Shown here one piece after another: positions 11,535 to 22,886 of a DNA stretch of 64,000 nucleotides. The stretch spans positions 4,277,045 through 4,341,044 of the forward strand of contig NC_134936.1 of assembly GCF_051020765.1 (NCBI RefSeq). Reading direction: 5' to 3'. The stretch is from Lasioglossum baleicum (taxonomy: Eukaryota > Arthropoda > Insecta > Hymenoptera > Halictidae). The translations under genes were made by a program, and so were the position numbers. Each line of letters starts with the position of its first letter. The first letter of the stretch is position 1. The notes under the pieces were generated by a model. It was given only the letters and a program-made list of their open reading frames with translations. It ran no database searches and was not told the origin of the DNA.

Positions 11535-12565
11535 ATGGTTTACTTCTGCCTTGAAAAGACAATCACCTACCTGCGCACAAATTATTTGAAAATATTGTCC
11601 ATACCTGTAGAAAAGAATAATAAAAATTGCATAGTATGTTAATTCTGTATAAAATTCTTACGTATTTAATAAAATCGTTAATTAGGATCGTAAAAAACAC
11701 TGCGCTATGAATTCTAATATTATAAAGGCGTAATTTCATTTGTTTTCCAATTGTTTAACTATGTTCCACCAATCGGATAATCTTGAAACTTTCACATATA
11801 TTAGTGAGGTAATAGAATATTGATCTTGAATTTTTTGGTAGGTGTCACTCAAACGGTTGCTTGCAACCCCCACCCTTAACAAAATAAATATTTTCTGTTT
11901 ACCCTCCATAGTATGCTCACAATTGTGAAAAAATATATGAAATGCTAGAAGTAAGTTTAAGTATTTTCGTTTCTTTTTTCATCTTAATATCTTAATTATT
12001 AGCAACCGAGAAAAAAAAATGATGAAGTTTAACCTCATACGTTTACCTCATATTACTCTTAAATGAGGAATTAGGGATTTAAAATTGATCTAAGAAACTG
12101 CACGGACCCGAAAATTATTCAGAGAGAGATCAAGACTTTCGGTACAATGTTTTACTATTTCATTTACACTTCACAGTATTTGATTCACCAAAGAAATGCT
12201 TGCACACACCATGAGAACTAAAAATATTTATCTTTGAATAACAAATGCTCGACTGAGGCTCAATTGTTGGCATGATGACACAATTATTACTAAGAATTAT
12301 TATTATTATTGAGAATTATTATCTATTATTATATAAGAGAACTATTATAATTATAAGTTATAAGTTATAATTATTGTATTATAATATATAAGAGAATGAT
12401 TATATAAAAATTACACGATGAATGATCATTGATCAATAATTAAGCAATAGCCTTCTTCTGTTCCATATTTATTCTACATATATCATAGAATCTTCTGTGT
12501 CCAATTATTTGGATAAAAGAATTTTCTACTCTCCACAGAAACATATTCATTGATAGTGTAATTAC
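11535..12565. other. No recognisable gene
   Basis: AT-rich with irregular TTATTA-type runs near 12290-12390. Nothing with coding or element structure is seen. Confidence 0.5.
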
Positions 12566-12700
12566 TAGACTGCGGATCTTGATGCATTTATGGCTTATGA
12601 ACATTTTCAAAAAATGCTGGAATGTAAAATTCGATAGAATTTGGTACGATTTCATGTTTTATTTTATACTACCACTGAAAATTAGATTTTATTTTCATTA
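12566..12700. mobile_element. TAGACTGCGGAT-family left-end fragment
   Basis: Begins tagactgcggatcttgatgc and continues as in the copy at 38841. The right end is absent. Confidence 0.75.
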
Positions 12701-13139
12701 AGATATTATTTTAGCTACTGAAGTACTAATTAGTAATAACTAATTACTGCTGTCAAGGCTTTCAGTGCAAGTTCTTTATTTCTGGAAAAATGACCTCGAC
12801 GATTTATCACTATTATTGACAACGCAGTGTAACTAAATTATTAAAAAGTTTGTATACCTCAAGAGTAAAAAACGTAGTGAGTCTGTAAATAAGTAAGGAG
12901 CATTACATCTATATACTGTGTCTCATTCTTTGCGGTTCCTCTATTTTTTACGAAATAAGAAAAATGTTCCACCAGAAAATTTCGTAATGCAAATAATTTT
13001 TCCTTTTTAATTCGGATAGCGAAGATTTTATTATATGAAAGAACTTCCGGTACACAAAATAAAATTGTGAGTTTTGTAATCGTTATTAATTGTAATAGTG
13101 TATGTACGTGTATGATCTATGCTCATTATACCAAGGCGT

Positions 13140-13935
13140 CCGAGGTGTGTAAAACAGCGTCCGTAAGTCTTCCTCGTTTAACAAATCATCTACAAAAAGA
13201 AAGTCCTGACTGACTTATAAACGCCCAGGCTAAACCCTTGGACCTAGAAAGCTGGAATTTTGTACAGAGGTTTCCTTTGTGATCTATACAAGGTATAAAA
13301 AGGATATTTCGAAATTCAATCCCTAAGGGAGTGAGAAGGGGTTGCAACGTATTTGTATGAGGAATATTTTATTTGTGGTTGGATCTGTTTGGAATTTGGT
13401 CTTAATGCTTTTTGATATAATTAATCAAACACCTAATTGGGCATTTTAAAACATTCAGCCCCTATGGGGGTGAAAAGGGCATGCAACGTTTATAACGTCT
13501 ACATAAATAAAATCATCAACGTCCAGGCTGAACCCTTGGCCCTAGAAAGCTGAAATTTTGCAAAGAGATTTCCTTTGTGATCTATACAAGGTATAAGAAA
13601 GAATATTTCGAAATTCAACCCCCAAAGGGGTGAAAATGGGTTGCAACGTTTGTATGAGGAATATTTTATTTGTGGTCGGATCTGCTTGGAATTTAGTCTT
13701 AATGCTTTTTGATATAATTAACCAAACACCTATTTCGGCATTTTAAAAAATTCAACCCCTAAGGGGGTGAAAAGGGTTTTTGAAATCTAAGATGGCGACA
13801 TGACATAAAATTAAAACTCTATACTCTATAGGGCTGAATGGGGGTTAGAAAGTTTTATGGAGAAACAATATCAATTTCCGAGGGCATTAAACGGTTTCCT
13901 GTGCGAGCGAAGCCGCGGGCACAAAAGCTAGTATT
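13140..13935. repeat. Interspersed repeat with two 295-bp units, Helitron-like end
   Basis: Two direct units begin at about 13223 and 13518 (c-g-c/t-ccaggct-a/g-aacccttgg) and share tttcctttgtgatctataca, tatttcgaaattcaa and pyrimidine/purine blocks such as cccctaagggggtgaaaagg. The 3' side reads tgtgcgagcgaagccgcggg then cacaaaagctag followed by t. A short hairpin (tgtgc/gcaca) a few bases before CTAG is the layout of a Helitron 3' end. The family name is not certain. Confidence 0.5.
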
Positions 13936-14191
13936 TCATAAAACCTACAGTTTGTATAAACATTCGCATTTCTCGATTCATACTCGTTCACGAAAGGTTG
14001 GTTCGCTTAATTTTCATGTTCCTCCTACACACACAAGATAATCTAAACAAATCCTATCTCAGTAATCAAGATTGTTTAACTTTCCAATTATGTGTAATTT
14101 ATCCTCGGTATGTTATGTGATGTAATTAATAATGCCTTGGAAGGAAGTCGTTGGTCAGTATCGTGTTCTTTATTTGTCGTGCTGGTATGTA

Positions 14192-14508
14192 CAGGGTGTC
14201 ACAAAATTATATGTCGTGGACATCATAGCGCGATTCTACAGCCCCGATTTAGTCGAAAATGACGTAAGAAACCCCACGCAAAATTTAAGGATCCCTGATT
14301 GATCTATACCCTACTCTAAGGATCACAGATACTATTAAGGATTAAGATTTTTTTAATTTTTGTACCAAAGTTTTCTTTTAAGATTTAAGATTTTTAATCT
14401 TAAAGAAAATTTATTTTTTTACCTTGTTTTTCTTATGTCATTTTCGACCAAATTGGGGGTGTAGAATCGAGCTATGGAGTCCGCTACATATAATTTTGTG
14501 ACACCCTG
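14192..14508. mobile_element. CAGGGTGTC miniature inverted-repeat element
   Basis: cagggtgtcacaaaattata opens at 14192 and its complement closes at 14508, with arms of about 80 bp and TA on both sides. No coding sequence. Confidence 0.88.
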
Positions 14509-14514
14509 TACATA

Positions 14515-14643
14515 CAGTGAACCACGAAGGTATTTGAACGCATTTTAAAACAGTATAACTTCTTTATGATCGGACCAAACGACCTGACCTTTTTTGAGCA
14601 ATTAGGAGAATTAATTTACCAAATGTCATGCAAAAAAAATATA
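14515..14643. mobile_element. Tc1-type element, one end
   Basis: cagtgaaccacgaaggtatt follows TA and continues like the left end of the element at 10362. It is interrupted at about 14644 by a palindrome, and no right end is found. Confidence 0.7.
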
Positions 14644-14873
14644 TGAAAAAAACTTTTTAAAAACCACGCTTATATTAAAATGCACTAAAAAGGAGAAAAT
14701 AATTTTTTTAGACATTAGTGACTAAAAATAAAAGTTTGGAGCGCTAAACTATATTGACGTAATCTTCGTGGGCGCTCCACTCTTTTGTTTAAAGTTACTA
14801 ATGTCTAAAAAATTATTTTCGCCTTTTTAGTGCATTTTAATATAAGCGTGGTTTTAAAAAGTTTTTTTTTATA
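14644..14873. repeat. Inverted repeat, about 105-bp arms
   Basis: aaaccacgcttatattaaaa near 14661 is mirrored at 14833-14853, and the arms pair through ggagcgc and gcgctcc near the centre (about 14740-14775). Probably a small foldback element. Confidence 0.85.
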
Positions 14874-15618
14874 TATTTTTTTATTTTCTACTTTTCACTC
14901 TTTTCTAAATGGAACGCAAGATATAGTAATACGCGAGATAGAATGAGGGGATGACTACGAGGGACGACGCACAGTGGGCTGTATGCCCGATTTCAGCGGT
15001 CAAAATTCAATTTTTGAAACTTTACATAAATTGTAAAATTTTTGTGGCTTGAGTTAGTTGAATATCTGAGGAACAATCTCCCATCATTCGTTCTCCCATT
15101 CATGTATCCATAAAGCACAGAAATTTGTCGGAAGTTTGTAATTCTGTTAACACGCTTTCATTTTTCAACGAATTCACCTACTAATAATTGTTACTTTATT
15201 TACGTACGTTTATAGAAGTTTTTTTAGCTAAGTATAAGGTATACTTTTATGAGAAATTCACTTTTGTACTATATACATTTTTTTAGTTATTAATATTTAA
15301 AGATAACCAACGATTCAATCACTTTCTTTATGATTCTAAAACTTTGGTAATGACTTTGTTATACATCCGGATGCGATCGGGTGTTCATTTCTGTGCCATT
15401 GTGTTCTTTGAAGTTATCTGATTAAGATGCAAGAAAAAAAGCTGCTACTACGCACTACTCCGTGGTTTATAGTTGATCTACGAAAAAATGGCCATCGCGC
15501 GCGCGCGAAAATCGCAGGATTTCTCACATCCTGCATGTTCGCATTCGCTATAATAATAATAATAAACACACAATATATACTAAAATAAGAAAACAGTATA
15601 CACATGAAATTTAAATAA

Positions 15619-16678
15619 CACTGTCCAACAGCCAAAAAGTATTTCGATTCCCACTATGCGATTCTTATAGAGTTTTCCGCGCTGATTCCGAATCTGGTTT
15701 TAATTTTTTTCCTATACGTCCAGTTTTTGAGAAAATGGAGTTTAAAAAAAAGACATATTTTTCAACTTTAAACAAATATTGCGATGTTATTATAAAAGAT
15801 ATTGAATTGTTCTTTACAGCAAAAGATGCTGTAGACTTTCCCGAATACAGTGATATCCAATATTAATACATTATGATTGTTTAAACATGTTTAAACAATG
15901 GTTAAAGACGGAGATGCACCACTTTTGCACCAATTTTTGCGGATATTTTCGAATTTATCTCAAAACATAAGGGTCCAGCGAAAAATTGAACTATACCACG
16001 CGAAAGAGCAGACTTTTATCTTGAGAAACCCCCCTGTGAAGTTTGCATGGTCGACGTTTTTTTCGAACCAGAAAGCAAAATATCTTCGCGCGATATGAGT
16101 TTCCGCCAGTGGCGCTCGGGACGGGATACCGCTCCGTATCCCGTCGCTGCGAACGACCGTTCTGGTGGTGAGCGCCACTGGTGACAACTCATGTCGGGCG
16201 AAGATATTTTGCTTTCTGGTTCAAAGAAAACGTCGACCATGCAAACTGCACAGGGGGGTTTCTCAAGATAAAAGTCTGCTCTTTCGCGTGGTACAGTTCA
16301 ATTTTTCGCTGGACCCTTATTTTTTGAGATAAATTCGAATATATCCGCAAAAGTTGGTGCAAAAGTGGTGCATCTCCGTCTTTAATCATTGTTTAAACAT
16401 GTTTAAACAATCATAATGTATTAATATTGGATATCACTGTATTCGGGAAAGTCTACAGAATCTTTTGCTGTAAAGAACAATTCAATATCTTTTATAATAA
16501 CATCGCAATATTTGTTTAAAGTTGAAAAATATGTCTTTTTTTTAAACTCCATTTTCTCAAAAACTGGACGTATAGGAAAAAAATTAAAACCAGATTCGGA
16601 ATCAGCGCGGAAAACTCTATAAGAATCGCATAGTGGGAATCGAAATACTTTTAAAAAGTTGAAATTTGTTGGACAGTG
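15619..16678. mobile_element. CACTGTCCAAC palindromic element, complete copy
   Basis: Starts cactgtccaacagcc and ends ttggacagtg. The halves are inverted copies of each other around a GC-rich centre near 16130. Each half carries the 18-bp palindrome GTTTAAACATGTTTAAAC, the block gtcgggcgaagatattttgc and the block gatatcactgtattcggg. Other copies: 7890-8440 (half), 22884-23813 and 45945-46956. A roughly 70-codon open frame ending in FPEYSDIQY recurs in each half. It is probably a by-product of repeat conservation rather than a gene. Confidence 0.85.
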
Positions 16679-17749
16679 TAATATACAGGGTGGGGCAGTA
16701 ACTATGTCCACTTTGAATATTGCCTTTATTTGCAATAATATGAAAAAATATTATGCACAAAATTTCCACGGTATAGAGGGGGACATGTTATGACATAAAC
16801 ATTGTCTGCGTGGGTGGAGACTGTTCGATTTCACGGCATGATCGATCATGGTTCAACACGTCTTTATGTTTGCGAGGCCGAACGTTGGACATCTGCCGCT
16901 CCGCGCGGCTATCTTTAGTGGGTTTTGCCGTTGATCCCGAAATTGCCGTCGAACACTTAATTATTTACAGCCTCCAAAAGATAGCGTATGCGAGGTACCT
17001 AGGGTCCCGAATCCAAGGTCCGAGCCCGATGGTAGTTCGCCCGCTCGGGACAAGGGGCCATAAAAAGTAGCAAAACATGTGCAGGCCACTTGGATCTTTT
17101 TCGTCGCGTTGCACCGGGGTCCCGTTATGTGATTTTCCCGAGGTTTTCACGATTGACTTGGGGGCCTTGGGGCAGGAACTTCCTCCTCCATCCATGAGGG
17201 CTGTCCGGAAGATCCTCCTCCCTCAAGTCAATCAGCGAATGGGGATGATTCTCCAAGAATAATCGGACCCATCCCCTCGGAAGATTTTACCACCAACGAG
17301 GTGACCAGCGAGCGGACCCCGGGAGCAGACAGTCAGTCATCAGAAAAGCATCAGCGCTTCAAGTACAAGAAAACTTAGTTCGGGAATCGTATGCGCAACC
17401 ACCGCTCTATCACGCCCGATCCGATTACCCAAGATTAGCTTGGCGGGTAATAATTCAGCGACACGAATAACGAAACGCGTCCACAGCGGTGAATCCGAGT
17501 TTTACAACCTCGGGTGGGTTATCAGTCGAGACCCGCGCGTTCTATTTGTAAGGTCGCAACGAAAACAGAGACATAGAGGAGATTTCAAGGACACCTTGAT
17601 TTTTTTAAATCGAAAGACCTACTTTTTAACTTCCCGATTTTATTGGGAAGTTATTGTAATGACCCCGAAAATCGAAAATCGACTTTTTAGCAGATCTTCA
17701 GGTTTCATGGTCATTGCAGACATTTTAGACTATTTTCAGCAAAATGTTC

Positions 17750-17752
<3 letters not shown>

Positions 17753-17794
<42 letters not shown>
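17753..17794. repeat. (TG)n microsatellite
   Basis: TG run of 21 units inside Helitron copy 1. The same position in copy 2 is a CA run on the plus strand (30703-30740). Confidence 0.97.
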
Positions 17795-17801
<7 letters not shown>

Positions 17802-18329
17802 ATGTCCGTTTGTATGTTATCAAATTTTTCGTTAACGTTTTCAGAAAAAGTAACAACGCGATCAGGATGATGAATGATGCAATCGATGTGCCCCGCTGTA
17901 ACTTAGAGCTGATTAGATTTTGGTCCATTTTGGTCAAGTAGTTTTTTAGTTTTTTTAGTTTTTTTCGAAAGAAGTTCATTCAACAATGCAATTTATACGA
18001 GAGAACGGAAAGTTTCCACCGAAGAAACAAACGTAATTACACAAAAAAATTTTTTTTCAACTTTTTAAAAAATTAAAAAAAAAATTATTAAAAATTTTTT
18101 TTGTACCTTATGATGATGTTTCCGCTTACAATAATCGAAAATTATCCCAATGCAAGAGTGAGTTAATCATCTCTACTCCCGAGAATACATTTTCAAAGAA
18201 TATCGATGAAAGTACAAAAAAAAATTTATATTACAATCTTTAAAAAAACAATCAGTTCAAAACGAATTATTAACTGAGATTAAATTGAAAATTAATATAA
18301 ACTATATGATAATTATTAATAACATTGAT

Positions 18330-18772
18330 GTTGAAAACGGATTGGTTAATGGAGCACACACACACACACACACACATGCGGAATATTAAAATTTATTACT
18401 TTTCAAGAAAATACTAAAATTCCGTCTATATTGTGGTTAGATTTTCAATTAGCCAGAGTAGAAGTGAAAGTAAGAACTCGTTATCGTGATTATATGAAAA
18501 ATGCAAATATTGATCAAAATTTAACACCAATAATAAAAATATCGAATCAAGTAAATATGTCGAGTGAGGAAAAATATCAAATCACGCGTAGTCAATTTCC
18601 AGTGGTTCCTGCTGAAGCGATTGCGATTCATAAAAGACAGGGACAAACATACGAGAAAGTATGTTTGGATTTTAAAAAATCAGAAAGGCGAACTTTACAA
18701 ATGTTGTATGTAGTACTGAGCAGAGTTTCAAAATTGAGCGCAGTTTATATATTTTGGGACAATTTAAATTAA
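18330..18772 (+). pseudogene. Helitron PIF1-like helicase C-terminus, copy 1
   Basis: The frame from 18431 reads WLDFQLARVEVKV near the start, then QFPVVPAEAIAIHKRQGQT and finally LYVVLSRVSKL, ending at a stop at 18770-18772. The AxxIHKxQGQT and YVxLSRV blocks are the last helicase motifs of the PIF1/Helitron family. An IHKSQGQT form is usual, so R in place of S is a change. Upstream, a (CA)11 run (18355-18376), where copy 2 has three CA units, lies inside the former reading frame and shifts it. Only the C-terminal part is present; the Rep domain and most of the helicase are absent. Confidence 0.82.
18355..18376. repeat. (CA)11 run inside helicase remnant
   Basis: The sequence gag-(CA)11-tgcgg here corresponds to gag-(CA)3-tgcgg in copy 2, a 16-nt gain that breaks the frame. 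Confidence 0.9.
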
Positions 18773-20518
18773 CAGTATCGAAGAAAACCAAGATCAATAC
18801 TGCAAACCCGGATAATGATGAGTTGTATCGTTTGCGAAAAACTAATTTAGACAATTTATTTTGCAACATTAGTATGCTATAACAAGGAACCAAGCGAGCA
18901 ACGAGCCTACGATGTTGGTTTAATGCGACGCCATATAGCAAACATTTCGATAAGTACAAAACTATTGAATTTCCCTGAAAACGTATAATCTTCTTAAAAT
19001 GTACACTTAATAATGATAATAATATACTACAACTAACTAATCGGGAAGTTCTTTGTGTGAATCTTGGAGAGTCACACACCAAATAACATCCGTACCACTA
19101 ACCCTCTCGCGAGCTCGCAAAGCGAGCTAGCTACGACAACCCTACTTGCGAAGCTCACGAGCAACAACACCCCTCTTGTTGTATCATGAATCGATAGACT
19201 ATCGAATTCTGAGTAAAAATGTATTGACCTTCATATGTCTTAAATCTAATATGGTATGGACATGATATTTGGTCCCCTCAGGGTTTCAAATTCATTTACC
19301 AATCCTCTCCTTTTTCCACTCTCACCATCGCCTTTTCAGCGGGACCTACTGTTTATGGTGGGTTCCGAACCACCTTTTGCCAACAACACGTGAAAAACAC
19401 CCCGGGTGGGTCACTTTCCGGTTTTTGACCAGACGGTGGTCACCCATCCTAGTGCCGGTCACGTTCCACGTTGTTTAACTTCGGTGATCTAACGAGAACC
19501 GGTGCTTTCAACGGGACTACGGTTGTTGGCTATTAAATCTAATAGTTAACGAGATATTATAGAAATAATTTTCTTTCTTCTTTCGATAATATCTCGTTAA
19601 CTATTAGGTTTATGACATACGAAGGTCAACACTTTTATACTCAGAATTTGATACTCTATCGATCTATGGTATAAAAAAGGACATTCTGTTTAAAAAAATC
19701 AAGGTGACCTTGAAATCTCCACTATGCCTCCACCCACGCAGAAAATGTTTGTGCCACAATATGTCCCCCTCTGAACCATGCAAATTTTGTTCATAACATT
19801 TTTCCATACTATTATAAATAAAGGAGATTATTCTTTGTAATAACTATTTTAAAAAGATATTCTAATTGTAAATGTACACTTTTCGATAGTGTACATAAAA
19901 TAGACGAATAACGTTAAAATATTGATTATAATCCGCAGTACTTGATTGAAAAATAGCTACAAACTTTACAATCTAATACGCTCCTCTTTATGGACAAATT
20001 TTGCACTCAAAACATCCGTTTCAGCAAAAACGGTATACAGTACAAAAGGTAGAAATCTCAAGCTTTAAAATGGTTGTTCTCATCAAATTTTGATAAATTT
20101 TAGCAAAGTTACAGCAGTTTCAATATTGAGCGAATTTTGAACTAGCTGTGGCCGCTGAAATCGGGATACAGCCCACTGTGCGTCGCGTCGTAGGCTATTA
20201 CTATCATAATTTGAATGAAGAACAGCAATTTTTAAGCCGTCGCCAAATGGGAGGTGGCTGTGTGATAATCAGGGCCGATATTAGAGATATTGGGGTAAAA
20301 CAAAAAACAAAATAAAAGGACGAATGAATAGTGGTAAATGACAAATGAACAACTAAACACTTATGCTGTAAGAATTGCTGCAAATAAAAACATTTTTTTC
20401 TTCCAACATTATTCGTGTTTTGGAATGGTCAGCGAAGATCTCCAACCTCAACATTATTGAAAATTGTTGGAGCATCTTGCCAGAGCTGTGTACCAAAATG
20501 GCAGACAATTCCAAAATA

Positions 20519-21446
20519 CATTCTGTCATTTAAAAAGCCCCCTTAAAGGGATTGTTGAAATTCTTTTTGTCGCTAAGTAGGCACAACTGTCCTCTATACT
20601 CGCGCGGAGTTTGAGCGTCACTAGTCATTTAGTTTGTTTACAGTGCGCCATTTTGTCAGTTCATCTCAAGTGTGTTTTGCGATTTTTGCGAATTTTCTGC
20701 AAAAACTCAATCGCGTTAAGGTCGCTGAAGACATGTTAGAACGAGTCAATTCCGACCCCACATTCATAAAATGCATTGTAACTGGTGATGAGACATGGGT
20801 TTACGGGTTTGACATGCAAACCAGTCAACAAGCTTCGGAATGGCGCCTTCCAATTGAGCCGAAACCGAAAAATGCACGTCAAAGTCGATCAAAAGTGAAG
20901 GTGATGTTGACAGTTTTTTTCGATTACCGCGGTGTTGTGCACTCGGAATTCTTGTCACAAGGTGAGACAGTAAATAAAGAATATTATTTGAGCGCGTTAT
21001 GCGGCTTTTGAGAGAGCAAATTCGTCGAAAAAGACCAGATTTGTGGAAAGAAAACTCATGGATTTTGCACGACGATAACGCACCATCTCACAAGGCTATC
21101 ATTGTGAACGAATTTTTGGGCAAAATCTCAACATATCGTATCGAGGGGCCACCGTATTCCCCTGATATGGCTCTGGCCGACTTTTTTCTTTTTCCAAAAC
21201 TCAAATTACCACTTCGAGGCACCCGATTTCAGTCGATAGATGACATAAAAGAAAATTCGCGGCGAGTACTGAAGTTGATTCCAAAAAATGCATTTAAAAA
21301 ATGTTTTGATGATTGGGTTATTCGTTAGCTTAAGTGTATTATTTCGAAAGGGGCCTACTTTGAAGGCGATACAATAAATTTGGATAAATAATATCATACA
21401 TATTTTGTGTTTCATTGACCAATTCTCGGTACTTTTTGACAGAATG
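20519..21446 (+). mobile_element. mariner element, internally deleted
   Basis: cattctgtcatttaaaaag at 20519 is mirrored by cggtactttttgacagaatg ending at 21446, flanked by TA on both sides. At 928 bp it is shorter than a full mariner (about 1.3 kb), and the missing part is the N-terminal DNA-binding half. The flanking Tc1 coding sequence rejoins exactly at the TA. Confidence 0.9.
20634..21328 (+). pseudogene. mariner transposase, DD34D, frameshifted
   Basis: The first frame (to 21011) has VTGDETWVYGFD with the first catalytic Asp. The second frame (20999-21328) has LHDDNAPSH with the second Asp, and ADFFLFPKLK with the third, 34 residues apart, so this is a mariner DD34D enzyme with all three acidic residues present. 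The frames are joined by a 2-nt gain in agcgcgtt near 20994-21001; removing two bases would restore a continuous frame. The N-terminal helix-turn-helix domains are missing; clear similarity starts near RVKVAEDMLERVNSDPTF. Inactive as it stands. Confidence 0.93.
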
Positions 21447-21844
21447 TATTAACGATTTAAAGTAGAGCATTTTGGACGAACGGGAGAATATTAGCCAAAA
21501 CAGTATTAAAAAAGTGTATAAATATTTAACAAACCGAAGGATTAATATCGTTAGCTGTAAAGGAGGTCCTACAAAATATTGAGCATTGATTTTTATCGAT
21601 TAATTCTGTTATATTTCAAGTTTTTCGTTAAGTGTGCTATCATTTAGTACCTCTATATTTCGTTAATAATTCTACTCCATTCAATAAAAATAGATAAGTT
21701 AATGAAGCTTCGTTTCATTTCATTCATACATGTTAAGAAAGACACACCAAAAGTATGCGTATAAAAAAATTGAATTTCTACTGTTTAGTAAAACAGAAAT
21801 TATATTAATTTCAAATTGTGCTATCTTTTCGTCCCGGAGTGTAC

Positions 21845-22435
21845 ACAAACATCGTCAAAATCCGCGTTCTGTTTTGTTTTACTAGCGAACGAGTGCCATA
21901 AGTTTGTAAACACCCGTGGTCTGGCCGTCGACGTCTACTTGCGTCTTTGTGGCTGTAATCTGTAATGAGCTAGTCAATATCAGTTTTATCCGGTAAAACA
22001 ATCGAATGTAAGTTGTGTCATCTCTCATTGCACAATAATATAACCGCGACGACCAATGAAACAAGCAATTGCTTTTTAATTGGTGACGTACATCTCTACA
22101 ATTGACGTTCTGAAGTATAAAGCACGATCCCTTCTTCCATCACACTTAACCAGTGCAAGAATTCGTGATTCATTATTTAGCCTTATGCAGAGTCCGTCGC
22201 CGATCCGTTCTTTTAGTACTTCAATTATGAATGATATTCCGCCGCTGAACTGGCTTTGATGCTTAGCGGAGATTATGATCAACATATGCAGATTTTATAT
22301 GCAACATAACGTCATGGAAGAACTGCTTCGTATGCGGCAGAACGTCGAATGAGTTTTGAATGGTTGTAATTCCTGTATTTTTTGAAAATATCAGGAACTA
22401 TAACTGATAATACCTCATAAATAAGGATTATAAGT
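21845..22435. other. No recognisable gene
   Basis: Mixed-composition sequence between the Tc1 remnant and the minisatellite region. Short open frames show no known domain. It may be unique host sequence. Confidence 0.4.
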
Positions 22436-22439
22436 AACT

Positions 22440-22886
22440 GAAAATTTTTTCTCTCCTTGGTAAATGTTATCGTTGAGAGAAATTCATTTCGATCACTTAT
22501 AACTAGACTGCGGATCTTTATGCAAAATAAAAATTGTCTCCATCGATTCCCTTAATGACTTTAATAGATGAGAAATCATGTACTGACATCTTCAATTTTA
22601 ACAATTTTCCAACAATTTTGAATTTCTTCTATTCGATTTTCCTATAAATGCATAAAGATCCGCAGTCTACTAATAACAGTTATCAATAAGAGAAATTTAT
22701 TTCGAATCGATGATCGTATTTCTTTTCACTTGTTCATAATAATTATTGATGAGAAAATTCATTATTTAATAGAACCTAATAGAAATAAATTTCTCTCATT
22801 GATAACTGTTACGAGTGATCGAAATCAACTTCTCTCATCGATAACTGTTATGAGCGATCGAAATGAACTTCTCTCATCGATAACAC
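22440..22886. repeat. Minisatellite, unit near gataactgttatgagcgatc
   Basis: Units of about 42 bp (gataactgttatgagcgatc then gaaatgaacttctctcatc) are clear at 22770-22886, with decayed units at 22440-22503 and 22670-22740. The element at 22504-22669 splits the array. The same unit recurs at 23813-23905, 24780-24960 and 25918-26225. Confidence 0.85.
22504..22669. mobile_element. TAGACTGCGGAT-family element, complete
   Basis: tagactgcggatctttatgc at 22504 is mirrored by gcataaagatccgcagtcta ending at 22669, 166 bp. The terminal TA is shared with the target. No coding sequence. Inserted in a minisatellite unit. Confidence 0.93.

Larger units (their letters stand above)
17618..19178 (+). mobile_element. 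Helitron fragment, copy 1
   Basis: Starts near aacttcccgattttattggg and ends accctctcttg-like at 19178 (ccctcttg, then t; copy 2 has ccctctag, then t). A GC-rich hairpin, agctcgcaaagcgagct, lies near 19112. It contains a PIF1-type helicase C-terminal remnant (18330-18772) and a TG microsatellite. It aligns with copy 2 at 29441-30875 on the opposite strand over most of its length. Confidence 0.78.
16686..19860. mobile_element. Long inverted-repeat element split by a Helitron
   Basis: The left side begins after TA with cagggtggggcagtaactat. gtctgcgtgggtggag near 16804 and gaccttcatatgtctta at 19229 are mirrored at 19728-19745 and 19612-19632. The region 16800-17600 is GC-rich with no domain I recognise. 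The right terminus is decayed. Helitron copy 1 (17618-19178) interrupts it. Confidence 0.5.
14970..20180. mobile_element. CACAGTG-ended composite, nested insertions
   Basis: cacagtgggctgtatgcccg at 14970 is mirrored by a copy ending in cactgtg at 20180 (cgggatacagcccactgtg). The match continues through gatttcagcgg. The flanks are cgacg on the left and cgtcg on the right, differing at the middle base. Behind the left heptamer, 23 nt on, lies tcaaaattc, a weak nonamer. The interior holds the palindrome at 15619-16678, the long inverted-repeat element at 16686-19860 and Helitron copy 1. No transposase of its own is seen. Transib-type membership is inferred from its ends only. Confidence 0.5.
20232..21844 (+). 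pseudogene. Tc1-type transposase remnant, split by mariner
   Basis: Left part: QMGGGCV near 20240-20265, then ILEW/VLEWSAKISNLNIIENCW near 20416-20475, which matches the SPDLNPIENxW region carrying the third acidic residue of DD34E enzymes. Right part, after 21448: ILDERENISQNSIKK-like sequence and KGGPTKY, the usual Tc1 C-terminus. The right terminus is probably gtgctatcttttcgtcccgg at about 21820-21844. Frameshifts and stops are present. A 928-bp mariner sits in a TA between the two parts. Confidence 0.8.

Noticed and set aside
16421..16735. 104-codon frame ending FPEYSDIQY, recurring in several places
   Set aside because: It lies in the arms of a mobile palindrome; copies vary in start and in upstream sequence, and I know no matching domain.
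17440..17979. Frames with long Cys-Val or Thr-His runs
   Set aside because: They are translations of the TG/CA microsatellite in a Helitron.
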